Origin: Mycobacteriales bacterium
GTDB lineage: Bacteria; Actinomycetota; Actinomycetes; DATLTS01
Assembly: GCA_035533475.1 (NCBI GenBank)
Contig: DATLTS010000041.1
Location: forward strand, 251,070-315,069
Length of the DNA: 64,000 nucleotides
Direction of reading: 5' to 3'
The notes beneath the pieces are model-generated. The model had not been told where the DNA came from, searched no databases, and saw only the letters and a program-made list of their open reading frames with translations. How positions within the stretch are numbered: position 1 is the stretch's first letter; each line of letters starts with the position of its first letter. Positions 54,976 through 62,777 of this stretch are shown here, piece after piece. A program made the position numbers and the translations under genes.

Positions 54976-55117
54976 GGCCCCGCTGGCCGGAAGTCCCGAG
55001 ACGGCTGGGGGAACCCTAGCCCACGTTGGGCCTGGGGGGGCGGTAACCTGCCGGACGCCGCAAGAGGTCCCTGCAGGCACCGGGGAATGCCATATCGGGG
55101 TCGGTCGGCGGCCTGGA

Positions 55118-56569
55118 TCAGTGCCGCTGCGGGCCCTTCGGCAGGACGAAGCGGCTCGGGTCGGCGGTGAAGGCGTCGCGACAGCCGGCCGAGCAGAACG
55201 GGTAGCAGCCGCCGCCGTAGGTGAGCTGCCAGTGCGCTTGCTTGGGATCAAGGTGCATGCCGCACACCGGGTCGATGGTGGTCCCCGGATCAGTCATCGG
55301 CCCGGCCGCGGTGCCAGCCGCATAGCGGTCCGGGTTGGCGGTGAATCGGTCGCGGCAGCGATCGGAGCAGAACAGAAACAGCTTGCCGGAGTGGCTGGTC
55401 CGCGCGGGGGCATGCACGGTCTCTACCTGCATGCCACAGACGACATCTTTGGCGTAGCTCCCCCCGGCGCTGTCCCGATGCCGGTACAACCAGTAGATCC
55501 CGGCGAAGGCGGCCAGCGCGATGATGTCCAGGATCGTCGTGTAATCCCAGTGGAAGGCGGTGTCGACGATCGCTTTCGGGTGCACGCTCGGCGCGATCCG
55601 GATCGCCTTGAACAGGTATTCCGTGGCCAGCCCGGCGACGCTCATCACCAGCCAGAAGGCGGCGAGCACGCGCAGGGTGAGTCGGCTGCCGTAGTACCTG
55701 CGGTAGATGAGGAGCAGCGGCAGGCTGATCAGATCGGCGAACACGAAGCTCACCACGCCACCGAAACTGATCCCGCCCTTCCACAGTGCCGCCGCCAACG
55801 GGACGTTCCCGATCGAGCAGACGAAGCTGATGATCGCCAGGAACGGTCCGAGGACGACGTTTTCGGCGCTCGAGCCGATGCCATGCCCGGTGAGGAACAG
55901 GGACTGCCAGACGTGGTTGGGTACCAGTGTGGCGAGGAACCCGGCCACCAGGAACCCCACGAAGAGTTCCCTGCGGAGCATGGTTAGGTCGCTGATCGTG
56001 TAGCCGGCGGCATCCGACCAGCCCGCCCGGCTGCGGATCCTTGCCCGCCAGGGTTGGACGACGGTCGCCGTCTCTGGTTCGCCGTGATGTTCGTGGCCGC
56101 CGGCGCCGGCTTCGTTTAGCCGGGCGCGGGCCTGTTCCAGCCATGCCGGGGGAACTACGCGCGGCAGCAGGATCGCCAGCAGGACGATCATGATGGTGCC
56201 GCCAACGAACTCGGCAACCGCGAACTTCCACCCGATCAACAGCCAGAGCACGATTCCGAGTTCGACGACGAGATTCGTCGAGGCGACCATGAAGACCATC
56301 GCGCTGGTGAAATCGGCTCCCCGGGCGAAAAGGGTCTTCGCCAGCGCGCTCGCGGCATACGAGCAGGACGAGCTGATCGCGCCGAACAGTCCGGCCTTCA
56401 CCACCGTGAGCGGCCGGTGATTTCCCAATGCCCGCTGCATCTCAGCCCGGGAGACGAACGCCTGCACCGCACCCGAAAGACCGAAACCCAGCACCAGGGC
56501 CCACAGGGTCGCCCAGACCATGAAGAAGGCCTCGTCGAGTCCCCGCCCGATCGTATCGAGGACGCTCAT
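55118..56569 (-). CDS. Permease (DUF318/ArsP-like) with two C-terminal YHS domains
   Basis: 483 aa from ATG. Eight or more membrane helices with the permease signatures SSSCSYAASALAKTLF and CSIGNVPLAAALWKGGISFGG. A His-rich loop (GGHEHHGE) lies between halves. Two YHS/TRASH-like metal domains close the protein (DVVCGMQVE then FCSDRCRDRF; DPVCGMHLD then FCSAGCRDAF). Adjacent to a CsoR-like repressor, so probably a metal or metalloid exporter; substrate unproven. Confidence 0.85.
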   Translation of the reverse strand: MSVLDTIGRGLDEAFFMVWATLWALVLGFGLSGAVQAFVSRAEMQRALGNHRPLTVVKAGLFGAISSSCSYAASALAKTLFARGADFTSAMVFMVASTNLVVELGIVLWLLIGWKFAVAEFVGGTIMIVLLAILLPRVVPPAWLEQARARLNEAGAGGHEHHGEPETATVVQPWRARIRSRAGWSDAAGYTISDLTMLRRELFVGFLVAGFLATLVPNHVWQSLFLTGHGIGSSAENVVLGPFLAIISFVCSIGNVPLAAALWKGGISFGGVVSFVFADLISLPLLLIYRRYYGSRLTLRVLAAFWLVMSVAGLATEYLFKAIRIAPSVHPKAIVDTAFHWDYTTILDIIALAAFAGIYWLYRHRDSAGGSYAKDVVCGMQVETVHAPARTSHSGKLFLFCSDRCRDRFTANPDRYAAGTAAGPMTDPGTTIDPVCGMHLDPKQAHWQLTYGGGCYPFCSAGCRDAFTADPSRFVLPKGPQRH

Positions 56570-56690
56570 CGGTAGCCCCGTGGTGTGGGGCTGGTACGCG
56601 CCACCGTCACCGCCGCCGAACTGCGAGACGGGCTCCGCCCGACGTCGCACCGCTGGCTGGCGTCCGTGACCGTCCGGTGATCGAGGCTTC

Positions 56691-56978
56691 TCATGACCTG
56701 ACCAGCCGCTCGATCGCGGCGGATGCCTCTCGGATCTTCTCCGTCGCGCCGGGACCCCCCGCCGCTACCGCGCGGGCGACACAGTGCTCCAGGTGTTCGT
56801 CGAGCAGGCCCAGGGCCACCGCCTGAAGCGCCTTCGTAGCGGCGGAGACCTGGGTCAGCACGTCGATGCAGTACGCATCCTCTTCGACCATCCGTTGAAG
56901 CCCGCGAACCTGGCCCTCGATTCGGCGCAACCGTTTCACGACCGCGTCCCGGTCCTTGCTGTAGCCACGGTCCGTCAT
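56691..56978 (-). CDS. CsoR/RcnR-family metal-sensing repressor
   Basis: 95 aa all-helical protein. VKRLRRIEGQVRGLQRMVEEDAYCIDVLTQ, then LLDEHLEHC, giving the Cys-His-Cys ligand set of copper-type CsoR. Represses with a palindromic operator just upstream (57009). Precedes the permease in the same direction. Confidence 0.93.
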   Translation of the reverse strand: MTDRGYSKDRDAVVKRLRRIEGQVRGLQRMVEEDAYCIDVLTQVSAATKALQAVALGLLDEHLEHCVARAVAAGGPGATEKIREASAAIERLVRS

Positions 56979-57008
56979 CGGTGCTCCTCTACAGCGCGAC
57001 GACCACTA

Positions 57009-57023
57009 TACCCCCAGGGGGTA
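57009..57023. promoter_or_regulatory. CsoR-type operator
   Basis: TACCCCCAGGGGGTA, a perfect 7+1+7 palindrome 31 bp upstream of the repressor start, matches the G-tract inverted repeat bound by CsoR-family tetramers. Confidence 0.85.
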
Positions 57024-57132
57024 AGTGTCAGGACGGCGTCCGGCACGAGCCGAGGGGTTCGCCCGACCGGACCGATCTCAGCGATCCCCTGGACGCCGTT
57101 CGGTGTGCTGTATGGCGCGACATCATGGGCCG

Positions 57133-57500
57133 GTGCGCATCCTGTCGTTGCTGCCGTCCGCGACGGAGGTCGTCTGGAGGACTGCCTGGTCGGCGTGACC
57201 CACGAGTGCGGCTGGCCCCCGCCAGCGCGGCGGAAGCCGAGGGTCTTGTGATCGATGATCCCGTCGGGTGCGACCGTCCGGCGGGTTCTATCCGTTGCCC
57301 CTGCCACGACCTCGAACCTTCGCGCTCGAGTGGGGGGAGCCGCCGTTCAACGGCGGCCATTGGGTGCCGGAGATTATCTGCCGAGCCAGCGGGCTGCCGG
57401 TCCTTTGGCGCCCGGGGGACGCCATCGGTGCGCGTGTCCTGGGCGGCCATCGCAGCGGCTGCCCCGCGCTGCACCGGGTCGGTCTACGCGTTGAGAACTC
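57133..57500 (+). pseudogene. Frameshifted cobalamin-binding (BtuF-like) protein remnant
   Basis: Pieces of one family appear in successive frames: MRILSLLPSATEVVW from GTG 57133; LVGVTHECGWPPPARRKP (to 57251); then after a deletion RTFALEWGEPPFNGGHWVPEI and PVLWRPGD; then PSVRVSWAAIAAAAP to about 57490. Together they follow the order of a BtuF-like periplasmic protein of about 300 aa, but with several frameshifts and missing sequence. Not functional. Confidence 0.75.
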
Positions 57501-57522
57501 GCCGGCGCGGCAGACCGCCGGA

Positions 57523-58914
57523 TCAAGGCGCCCGGGACCCGAGACGGGTGAGCAGGGTGGCCGCGAGCGTGAGCACGGCCAGCAGGGCGAGTACCAGAAA
57601 GCGAACCGGTGAGTTGCCAAGACTCGGGAGCGAAGTGAGCGACCCCGCGACGCTGAGGAAGGCCAGTCCCGCGACAGTCCGACGACCGGCGCTTGGGGCC
57701 AGGCAGGCGAGCGGTAGGCCCAGATACCAGACGTAGAAGACCGGGGCACCTGCCGTCTCGGCGAGCAGCGCATATCCGGTCGTTCGAGCGGCACCGCGTC
57801 GGCGAACGGTGACCAGGAGGAAGGCGATCACCGCGATGGCGCAGAGGGCTCCCGCGATTCGGCCGGCGGAAAGGGCGGTCGGCCCCGCCAACCCGGTCAG
57901 CTTGGACAGCAGGCTGGCCGCAGCGTTAGTGGGGGCATCAAGGGTATGTGCGCGGCCGGGCGTGGCCAGCGCGTGCAGCCAGCCGAATCCGTCCGGGACG
58001 GTGAGCGAGTAGACCGCGGTCGCCAGCGCAGCGGCGGCCATGTCTCGCAGGAGGGTCAACCATCGTCGATTCGGGGCAGGCTGAACGACATGGTGGGCAA
58101 TCAGCACGGCGACGGCGAGGAAGGCCGGCGCCTTGAACATGCCTGCTGCCACGGCCACCGCGACGGCCAGCGCCGGCCGGCCCGCGCGGTCGGCGAGGAG
58201 CGCGAGGGCCAGCAGGCCGGCCACCATCGCGTCGACATGTGCGCCACCGATCAGGTGGAGCAGGACCAGCGGGTTGGCCCCGAGCAGAACGACCAGGACT
58301 ACCCGGTCGGCCCGGGATCGAAGCAGGCTGGCTGCCACGAGAAGCACGACGCCGAGGACGGCGAGCGCCCGCAGAAGCACGACCCCCCAGACAACCGAGC
58401 CTGCGCTGAAGTGAGCGGCCAGCCGGTCGACCCCGAGATCCAGGGGCCCGTACGGAGTGCGGACCCCCCGCCACCGGGGGTCCACGCTTTGGAGCAAGGG
58501 GCTGGCGCCGAGTGCCCGCACGCCCACCCGGTACGGATCGAGTCCGCGCCGAACAAGCTGGCCGATGGCAAGGTAGGTGTAGGCGTCACCCGAAAGCACC
58601 GGTGGACCCACCAGCAGCGGGAGCGCCCAGGTGATGGACAGGCCCGACGCCGTGCGCAGCGAAAGCGCCCCGCGATGCGCCGCGTGGAGCAGCCAGAGCC
58701 AGGCAAGGCAGAGGACACCGGCCCCGAGCAGGGCCAGTACCGGGCCGGCGTTGCGGATCCACCCTGGCTGGGTGTGCGAATCGAGGAACGGCCATCGAGC
58801 CGTCCCAGGTTGCTTGCGCAACGTCGGCGGTTGGCCGCCCACGACGACGGCAAAGGCCGCCAAGGCGCCGGACAAGGCGAGGACCAGCAGGGGCGCGCGG
58901 CGCAGGGGTCGCAC
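57523..58914 (-). CDS. Polyprenol-phosphomannose-dependent alpha-1,6-mannosyltransferase (MptB-like)
   Basis: 463 aa from a GTG with GGAGG eight bases upstream. GT-C topology with about a dozen helices. Family motifs include SGDAYTYLAIGQLVRRGLDPYRVG, RTPYGPL and LIGGAHVDAMVAGLL. Extends mannan chains of lipoglycans from decaprenyl/polyprenyl-phosphomannose outside the membrane; exact product unknown. Divergent from the next gene, 36 bp apart. Confidence 0.83.
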   Translation of the reverse strand: MRPLRRAPLLVLALSGALAAFAVVVGGQPPTLRKQPGTARWPFLDSHTQPGWIRNAGPVLALLGAGVLCLAWLWLLHAAHRGALSLRTASGLSITWALPLLVGPPVLSGDAYTYLAIGQLVRRGLDPYRVGVRALGASPLLQSVDPRWRGVRTPYGPLDLGVDRLAAHFSAGSVVWGVVLLRALAVLGVVLLVAASLLRSRADRVVLVVLLGANPLVLLHLIGGAHVDAMVAGLLALALLADRAGRPALAVAVAVAAGMFKAPAFLAVAVLIAHHVVQPAPNRRWLTLLRDMAAAALATAVYSLTVPDGFGWLHALATPGRAHTLDAPTNAAASLLSKLTGLAGPTALSAGRIAGALCAIAVIAFLLVTVRRRGAARTTGYALLAETAGAPVFYVWYLGLPLACLAPSAGRRTVAGLAFLSVAGSLTSLPSLGNSPVRFLVLALLAVLTLAATLLTRLGSRAP

Positions 58915-58950
58915 CGGCCCCGCCTCCGATCCGTGCGAGAATGTCCGTCT

Positions 58951-60504
58951 GTGAGCGTGCCCGTGCGCCGCACGGTGCAAGCCGTGGCGCTTCGACCCTG
59001 GCTCCTTACGGCTGTCCTTTGCACGATGGTCGCGGTGAGCGGCGTTCACGGACCCGACTTCCCGGCCCAGCAGTTCCGAGTCTGGCTGTTCAGCCAGCAC
59101 CGTGCGCTGCTCTTCGACAACCAGTGGTTCTCCGGTCATCTGCTCCCCGGTTACAGCATGCTATTCCCGCCGCTGGCCGCCACGGTGGGCTCCGCCGTGG
59201 TTGGCATCGCATCCTGCGTAGGGTCCAGTTGGTTGGCCACCCGGATCGTTCGGGTGGACCGGCAGCAGAGCCACACCGTGGGTCTGCTCTGGTTCTCCGT
59301 CATCATCGTCGCGGATCTCGTGATCGGACGATTGCCGTTCGCGCTGGGACTGACCTTCGGCTTGGCGGCCCTCCTCGCCGTGCAACGGCGTCGACCGGGC
59401 CTCGTCCTGCTCGCCGCCGCGGCCTGCTCGCTGGCCAGTCCACTCGCGGCGGGGTTCCTGCTGCTCGCCGCCGTGGCCTGGGTCCCGAGTATCGGGCTGC
59501 GCCGGGCCGCGCCGTTGGGGGGTGCCGGCGTCGGCCTGGCGGTGGCCCAGATGTTCGGGGGTGGGGGCCGCTTCCCGTTCCCGTGGAGCAGCCTGCTCGC
59601 GATCCTGCTCTTTGTCGCGGTCGGTCTGGCGATCTGTCCGTCGCGTTACCCCACGCTGCGCCGGGGGCTCGCCCTCTACGGAGGCGCGGCGCTTCTGCTG
59701 TTCGTTTTCCCCAACCCGATCGGCGGGAACCTGACGCGACTCGGCACCCTGCTCGCGGGACCGGTAGCGGCGCTGGTTCTGCTACACATCGGTCGGCGTC
59801 GCGCCCTGGTGGTTCTCACCGCACCACTTCTGTTCTGGCAGCTTCAGCCGGTGTACGGGGCGCTGGCCAGCAGCGTCGGCGACCCGTCGGCCGAGCCGGC
59901 TTACTACGCCGGGCTGTTCGGCTTCCTCCGGACGCATGACACCTCGTTGGGTCGGATCGAGATCCCGCTGACCCGCAATCACTGGGAGACCTCCTACGTG
60001 GCCACCGCGTGGCCGCTGGCTCGTGGCTGGGAACGCCAACTCGACACCGGCTACAACGCGGTTCTCTACCAGCCCGGGCTTACCTCGGACGCCTATCACC
60101 GCTGGTTGCAGGCCAACGGGGTCAGCTATGTGGCGCTTCCCGATGTGGCTTTGGACGCGTCCTCCGCGCAGGAATGGCGGATCGTCATCACCCCCGAGCC
60201 GTGGCTCCGGCCGGTATGGCACGACGCGCACTGGCAGGTCTGGGCGGTCCGGGATACGTCGCCGATGATCACCGGCGACGCCACCCTGGTAGACGTCGGC
60301 GTCACATCTTTCGGGCTCTACTTCGCCCATCCCGGCGCGGCAGTTGTTCGGTTGCACTACACCCGCTTCTGGCGTGTCACCGACGGGTACGGTTGCGTGG
60401 CTCCGGACCCATCGGGGTGGACGATCGTCCGCTCGGCACTGCCCGGCCCGGTCACGGTCACAGCCCGCCTTGACCTGATCCCTCCGACCTGCACCTTGTC
60501 CTGA
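58951..60504 (+). CDS. Polytopic membrane protein, GT-C-like, unknown function
   Basis: 517 aa from GTG. About ten helices in the first 330 residues (WLLTAVLCTMVAVSGVHGPDFP, HLLPGYSMLFPPLAA), then an outer domain of about 180 residues (LTRNHWETSYVATAWPLARGWERQL, DAYHRWLQANGVSYVALPDVAL). The pattern resembles arabinofuranosyl or mannosyl GT-C proteins and the 6-pyruvoyl-like membrane proteins, but no family is certain. Divergence from the mannosyltransferase suggests a wall-glycan role (inference). Confidence 0.7.
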   Translation: MSVPVRRTVQAVALRPWLLTAVLCTMVAVSGVHGPDFPAQQFRVWLFSQHRALLFDNQWFSGHLLPGYSMLFPPLAATVGSAVVGIASCVGSSWLATRIVRVDRQQSHTVGLLWFSVIIVADLVIGRLPFALGLTFGLAALLAVQRRRPGLVLLAAAACSLASPLAAGFLLLAAVAWVPSIGLRRAAPLGGAGVGLAVAQMFGGGGRFPFPWSSLLAILLFVAVGLAICPSRYPTLRRGLALYGGAALLLFVFPNPIGGNLTRLGTLLAGPVAALVLLHIGRRRALVVLTAPLLFWQLQPVYGALASSVGDPSAEPAYYAGLFGFLRTHDTSLGRIEIPLTRNHWETSYVATAWPLARGWERQLDTGYNAVLYQPGLTSDAYHRWLQANGVSYVALPDVALDASSAQEWRIVITPEPWLRPVWHDAHWQVWAVRDTSPMITGDATLVDVGVTSFGLYFAHPGAAVVRLHYTRFWRVTDGYGCVAPDPSGWTIVRSALPGPVTVTARLDLIPPTCTLS

Positions 60505-60520
60505 GCGTGGGGGAGAATCG

Positions 60521-61747
60521 ATGAATCCGGGACCGACCTTCGTCATTGTCGGCGCCGGTCTGGCTGGTGCCAAGGCAGCGGAAACCCTGCGCGGGGAGGG
60601 CTTCGAGGGCACGATCGTCCTCCTCGGCGAGGAGACCGAGCGGCCCTACGAGCGGCCGCCCCTGTCCAAGGGATACCTGCTCGGCACCGAGGACAAGTCC
60701 AAGATCTACGTGCACGATGCCGGCTGGTACGCCGAGCACGAGGTGGAGCTGCGGACCGGTAGCGGGGTTGCCGAGATCGACCGGGCCCGCAAGGAAGTGG
60801 TCCTGGTCGACGGGGATCGCGTGCACTACGACCGGCTTCTGCTCGCGACCGGCTCCGAGCCTCGTCGGCTGCCGGGGCCGCAAATAGCCGGGGTTCATTA
60901 CCTGCGCCGAGTCGAGGATTCCGAGGCGCTGCGTGCCGCGATGCACGGGGGCGGTCGCTGCGTTGTGGTCGGAGCCGGCTGGATCGGCCTCGAAAGCGCT
61001 GCCGCGGCCCGCCATCACGGCTGCCTGGTAACGATGATCGAGCCCCAGCCCACACCGTTGCACGCCGTGTTGGGGGCCGAGCTGGGCACGATGTTCGGGG
61101 AGTTGCACGCCGAGCATGGCGTCGACCTGCGCGTCGGTACCGGGCTGGCAGAGATCGTCGGCTCCGACGGCGCCGTCAGCGCTGTCGTGACATCGACCGG
61201 AGAGCGGATCCCGGCTGACCTCGTGGTAGTCGGGATCGGCATTCGGCCCCGGACCGAACTCGCCGAAGCCGCCGGACTCGCGGTCGACAATGGCATTCTC
61301 GTGGACGCCGCCCTGCGGACGAGCGATCCTGACATTTTCGCGGCGGGCGATGTCGCCAACGCCGCCCACCCCACGATCGGCCGGCGGCTCAGGGTCGAGC
61401 ATTGGGCGAACGCGCTGCACGGTGGGCCGGCCGCGGCCCGCTCGATGCTCGGTCACGACGTCGTCTACGACCGGGTGCCGTACTTCTTCAGTGATCAATA
61501 CGACCTGGGTATGGAATTCTCCGGCTGGCTCGACCCGGGCGGCTACGACGAGGTCGTCTACCGCGGGGACCGGAAGGCTCGCGAGTTCATCGCATTCTGG
61601 CTCCAATCTGGCCGGGTGCAAGCCGGGATGAACGTGAACGTCTGGGACGTCACGCCAGCCATTCAGGGGCTGATTCGCTTGGGGAGGGTCACGGAGACAA
61701 CCCGGCTGGCCGACCCTTCGGTGCCATTGGACGGTCTCGCCGGCTGA
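60521..61747 (+). CDS. FAD-dependent ferredoxin reductase-type oxidoreductase
   Basis: 408 aa. FAD motif FVIVGAGLAGAKAAETLR, NAD(P)H motif CVVVGAGWIGLESAAAARHHG, second FAD motif DIFAAGDVANA, and the C-terminal reductase domain. Belongs to the rhodocoxin/putidaredoxin reductase group feeding ferredoxins of P450s or dioxygenases; no partner is encoded nearby. Sixteen bp after the membrane protein. Confidence 0.9.
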   Translation: MNPGPTFVIVGAGLAGAKAAETLRGEGFEGTIVLLGEETERPYERPPLSKGYLLGTEDKSKIYVHDAGWYAEHEVELRTGSGVAEIDRARKEVVLVDGDRVHYDRLLLATGSEPRRLPGPQIAGVHYLRRVEDSEALRAAMHGGGRCVVVGAGWIGLESAAAARHHGCLVTMIEPQPTPLHAVLGAELGTMFGELHAEHGVDLRVGTGLAEIVGSDGAVSAVVTSTGERIPADLVVVGIGIRPRTELAEAAGLAVDNGILVDAALRTSDPDIFAAGDVANAAHPTIGRRLRVEHWANALHGGPAAARSMLGHDVVYDRVPYFFSDQYDLGMEFSGWLDPGGYDEVVYRGDRKAREFIAFWLQSGRVQAGMNVNVWDVTPAIQGLIRLGRVTETTRLADPSVPLDGLAG

Positions 61748-61798
61748 CGTCGCGGACCGGTGGTCGTCTCCGGGCTTGGCATCTTGGACACTGGGCGG

Positions 61799-62659
61799 AT
61801 GCCGGAACTCCCCGAGGTCGAGGCACTCGTTGATTTCCTGCGCGAGCGAACGGTCGGCCGGCGCATCCAGCGGATCGATGTCGCGGCGGTCAGCGTGCTG
61901 AAGACCTACGATCCGCCGGTCTCCACGTTGCACGGGAGGTCAGTGACGGCGGCCGACCGGCACGGCAAGTTCCTCGACCTCGACGCGGAGGGCCTGCACC
62001 TGGTGTTTCACCTCGGCAGAGCCGGTTGGCTGCGCTGGTCCGAAGCGCTGAGCCCGATTCCCCCGAAGCCCGGTAGGGGTCCGATCGCGCTACGTCTGCA
62101 CCTGGAAACGGGGGCTGGGTTCGATCTCACGGAAGCGGGGACCCAGAAGCGGCTGGCCGCGTACGTTGTCGGCGCACCCGACCAGGTTCCGGGCGTGGCC
62201 CGCCTGGGCGTCGATCCGCTTGGTCCAGCGTTCACCGTCGAGGCGCTGGCCGGGCTGCTGGTCGGGGACCGAGGGCAGCTCAAAGGTGTTCTGAAGGATC
62301 AGTCCAAGATAGCCGGGATCGGCAACGCCTACTCCGACGAGGTTCTGCACGCCGCGCGCCTGTCGCCGTTCAGACCTGCCCGCAACCTCCGTCCCGAAGA
62401 GGTCGTCGATCTGCATGCATCGATCCGAACCCTGCTGGGCGAGGCGATCGGCCGGGCCAGGGGGGTGGCGGCGGCTGGGCTGAAGGCCGAGAAGCGCAGT
62501 GGCATGCGGGTTCACGGGCGGACCGGCGAGGCCTGCCCGGAGTGTGGAGACACGATCCGCGAGGTCTCATTCGCCGATTCGAGCCTCCAGTACTGCCCGG
62601 CCTGCCAGACGGGCGGCGCCGTCCTCGCCGACCGCCGGTTGTCGCGGCTGCTCAAGTAG
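61799..62659 (+). CDS. Fpg/Nei-family DNA glycosylase
   Basis: 286 aa. The start is fixed by the catalytic N-terminus PELPEVE after Met removal. Helix-two-turn-helix region (LKDQSKIAGIGNAYSDEVLHAARLSP) and C-terminal zinc finger (CPECGDTIREVSFADSSLQYCPACQ). Excises oxidised bases and nicks the abasic site. Fpg versus Nei is not settled. No ribosome site is evident, so possibly leaderless. Confidence 0.92.
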   Translation: MPELPEVEALVDFLRERTVGRRIQRIDVAAVSVLKTYDPPVSTLHGRSVTAADRHGKFLDLDAEGLHLVFHLGRAGWLRWSEALSPIPPKPGRGPIALRLHLETGAGFDLTEAGTQKRLAAYVVGAPDQVPGVARLGVDPLGPAFTVEALAGLLVGDRGQLKGVLKDQSKIAGIGNAYSDEVLHAARLSPFRPARNLRPEEVVDLHASIRTLLGEAIGRARGVAAAGLKAEKRSGMRVHGRTGEACPECGDTIREVSFADSSLQYCPACQTGGAVLADRRLSRLLK

Positions 62660-62686
62660 CGGCATATCCTGGCCCGGCAAGTCCCA

Positions 62687-62776
62687 TTGCGGGAGCTCGG
62701 GCTACCGGGCTGAGAGGGCGGCAGATGGCGCCGCTGACCGCCTGAACCTGTCCGGGTAATGCCGGCGTAGGGAGCG
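62687..62776 (+). promoter_or_regulatory. TPP riboswitch (thi box)
   Basis: GGGAGCTCGGGCTACCGGGCTGAGAGGG-type start, then GACCGCCTGAACCTG, CCGGGTAATGCCGGCGTAGGGA: the full thi-box consensus. The GGGAG that would serve as ribosome site is part of the closing helix, so ligand binding should block translation. Confidence 0.95.
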
Positions 62777-62777
62777 G

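Noticed and set aside
57946-58950. Long plus-strand extension ahead of the 58951 membrane protein
   Set aside because: It is the antisense of the mannosyltransferase and has the composition of a shadow frame.
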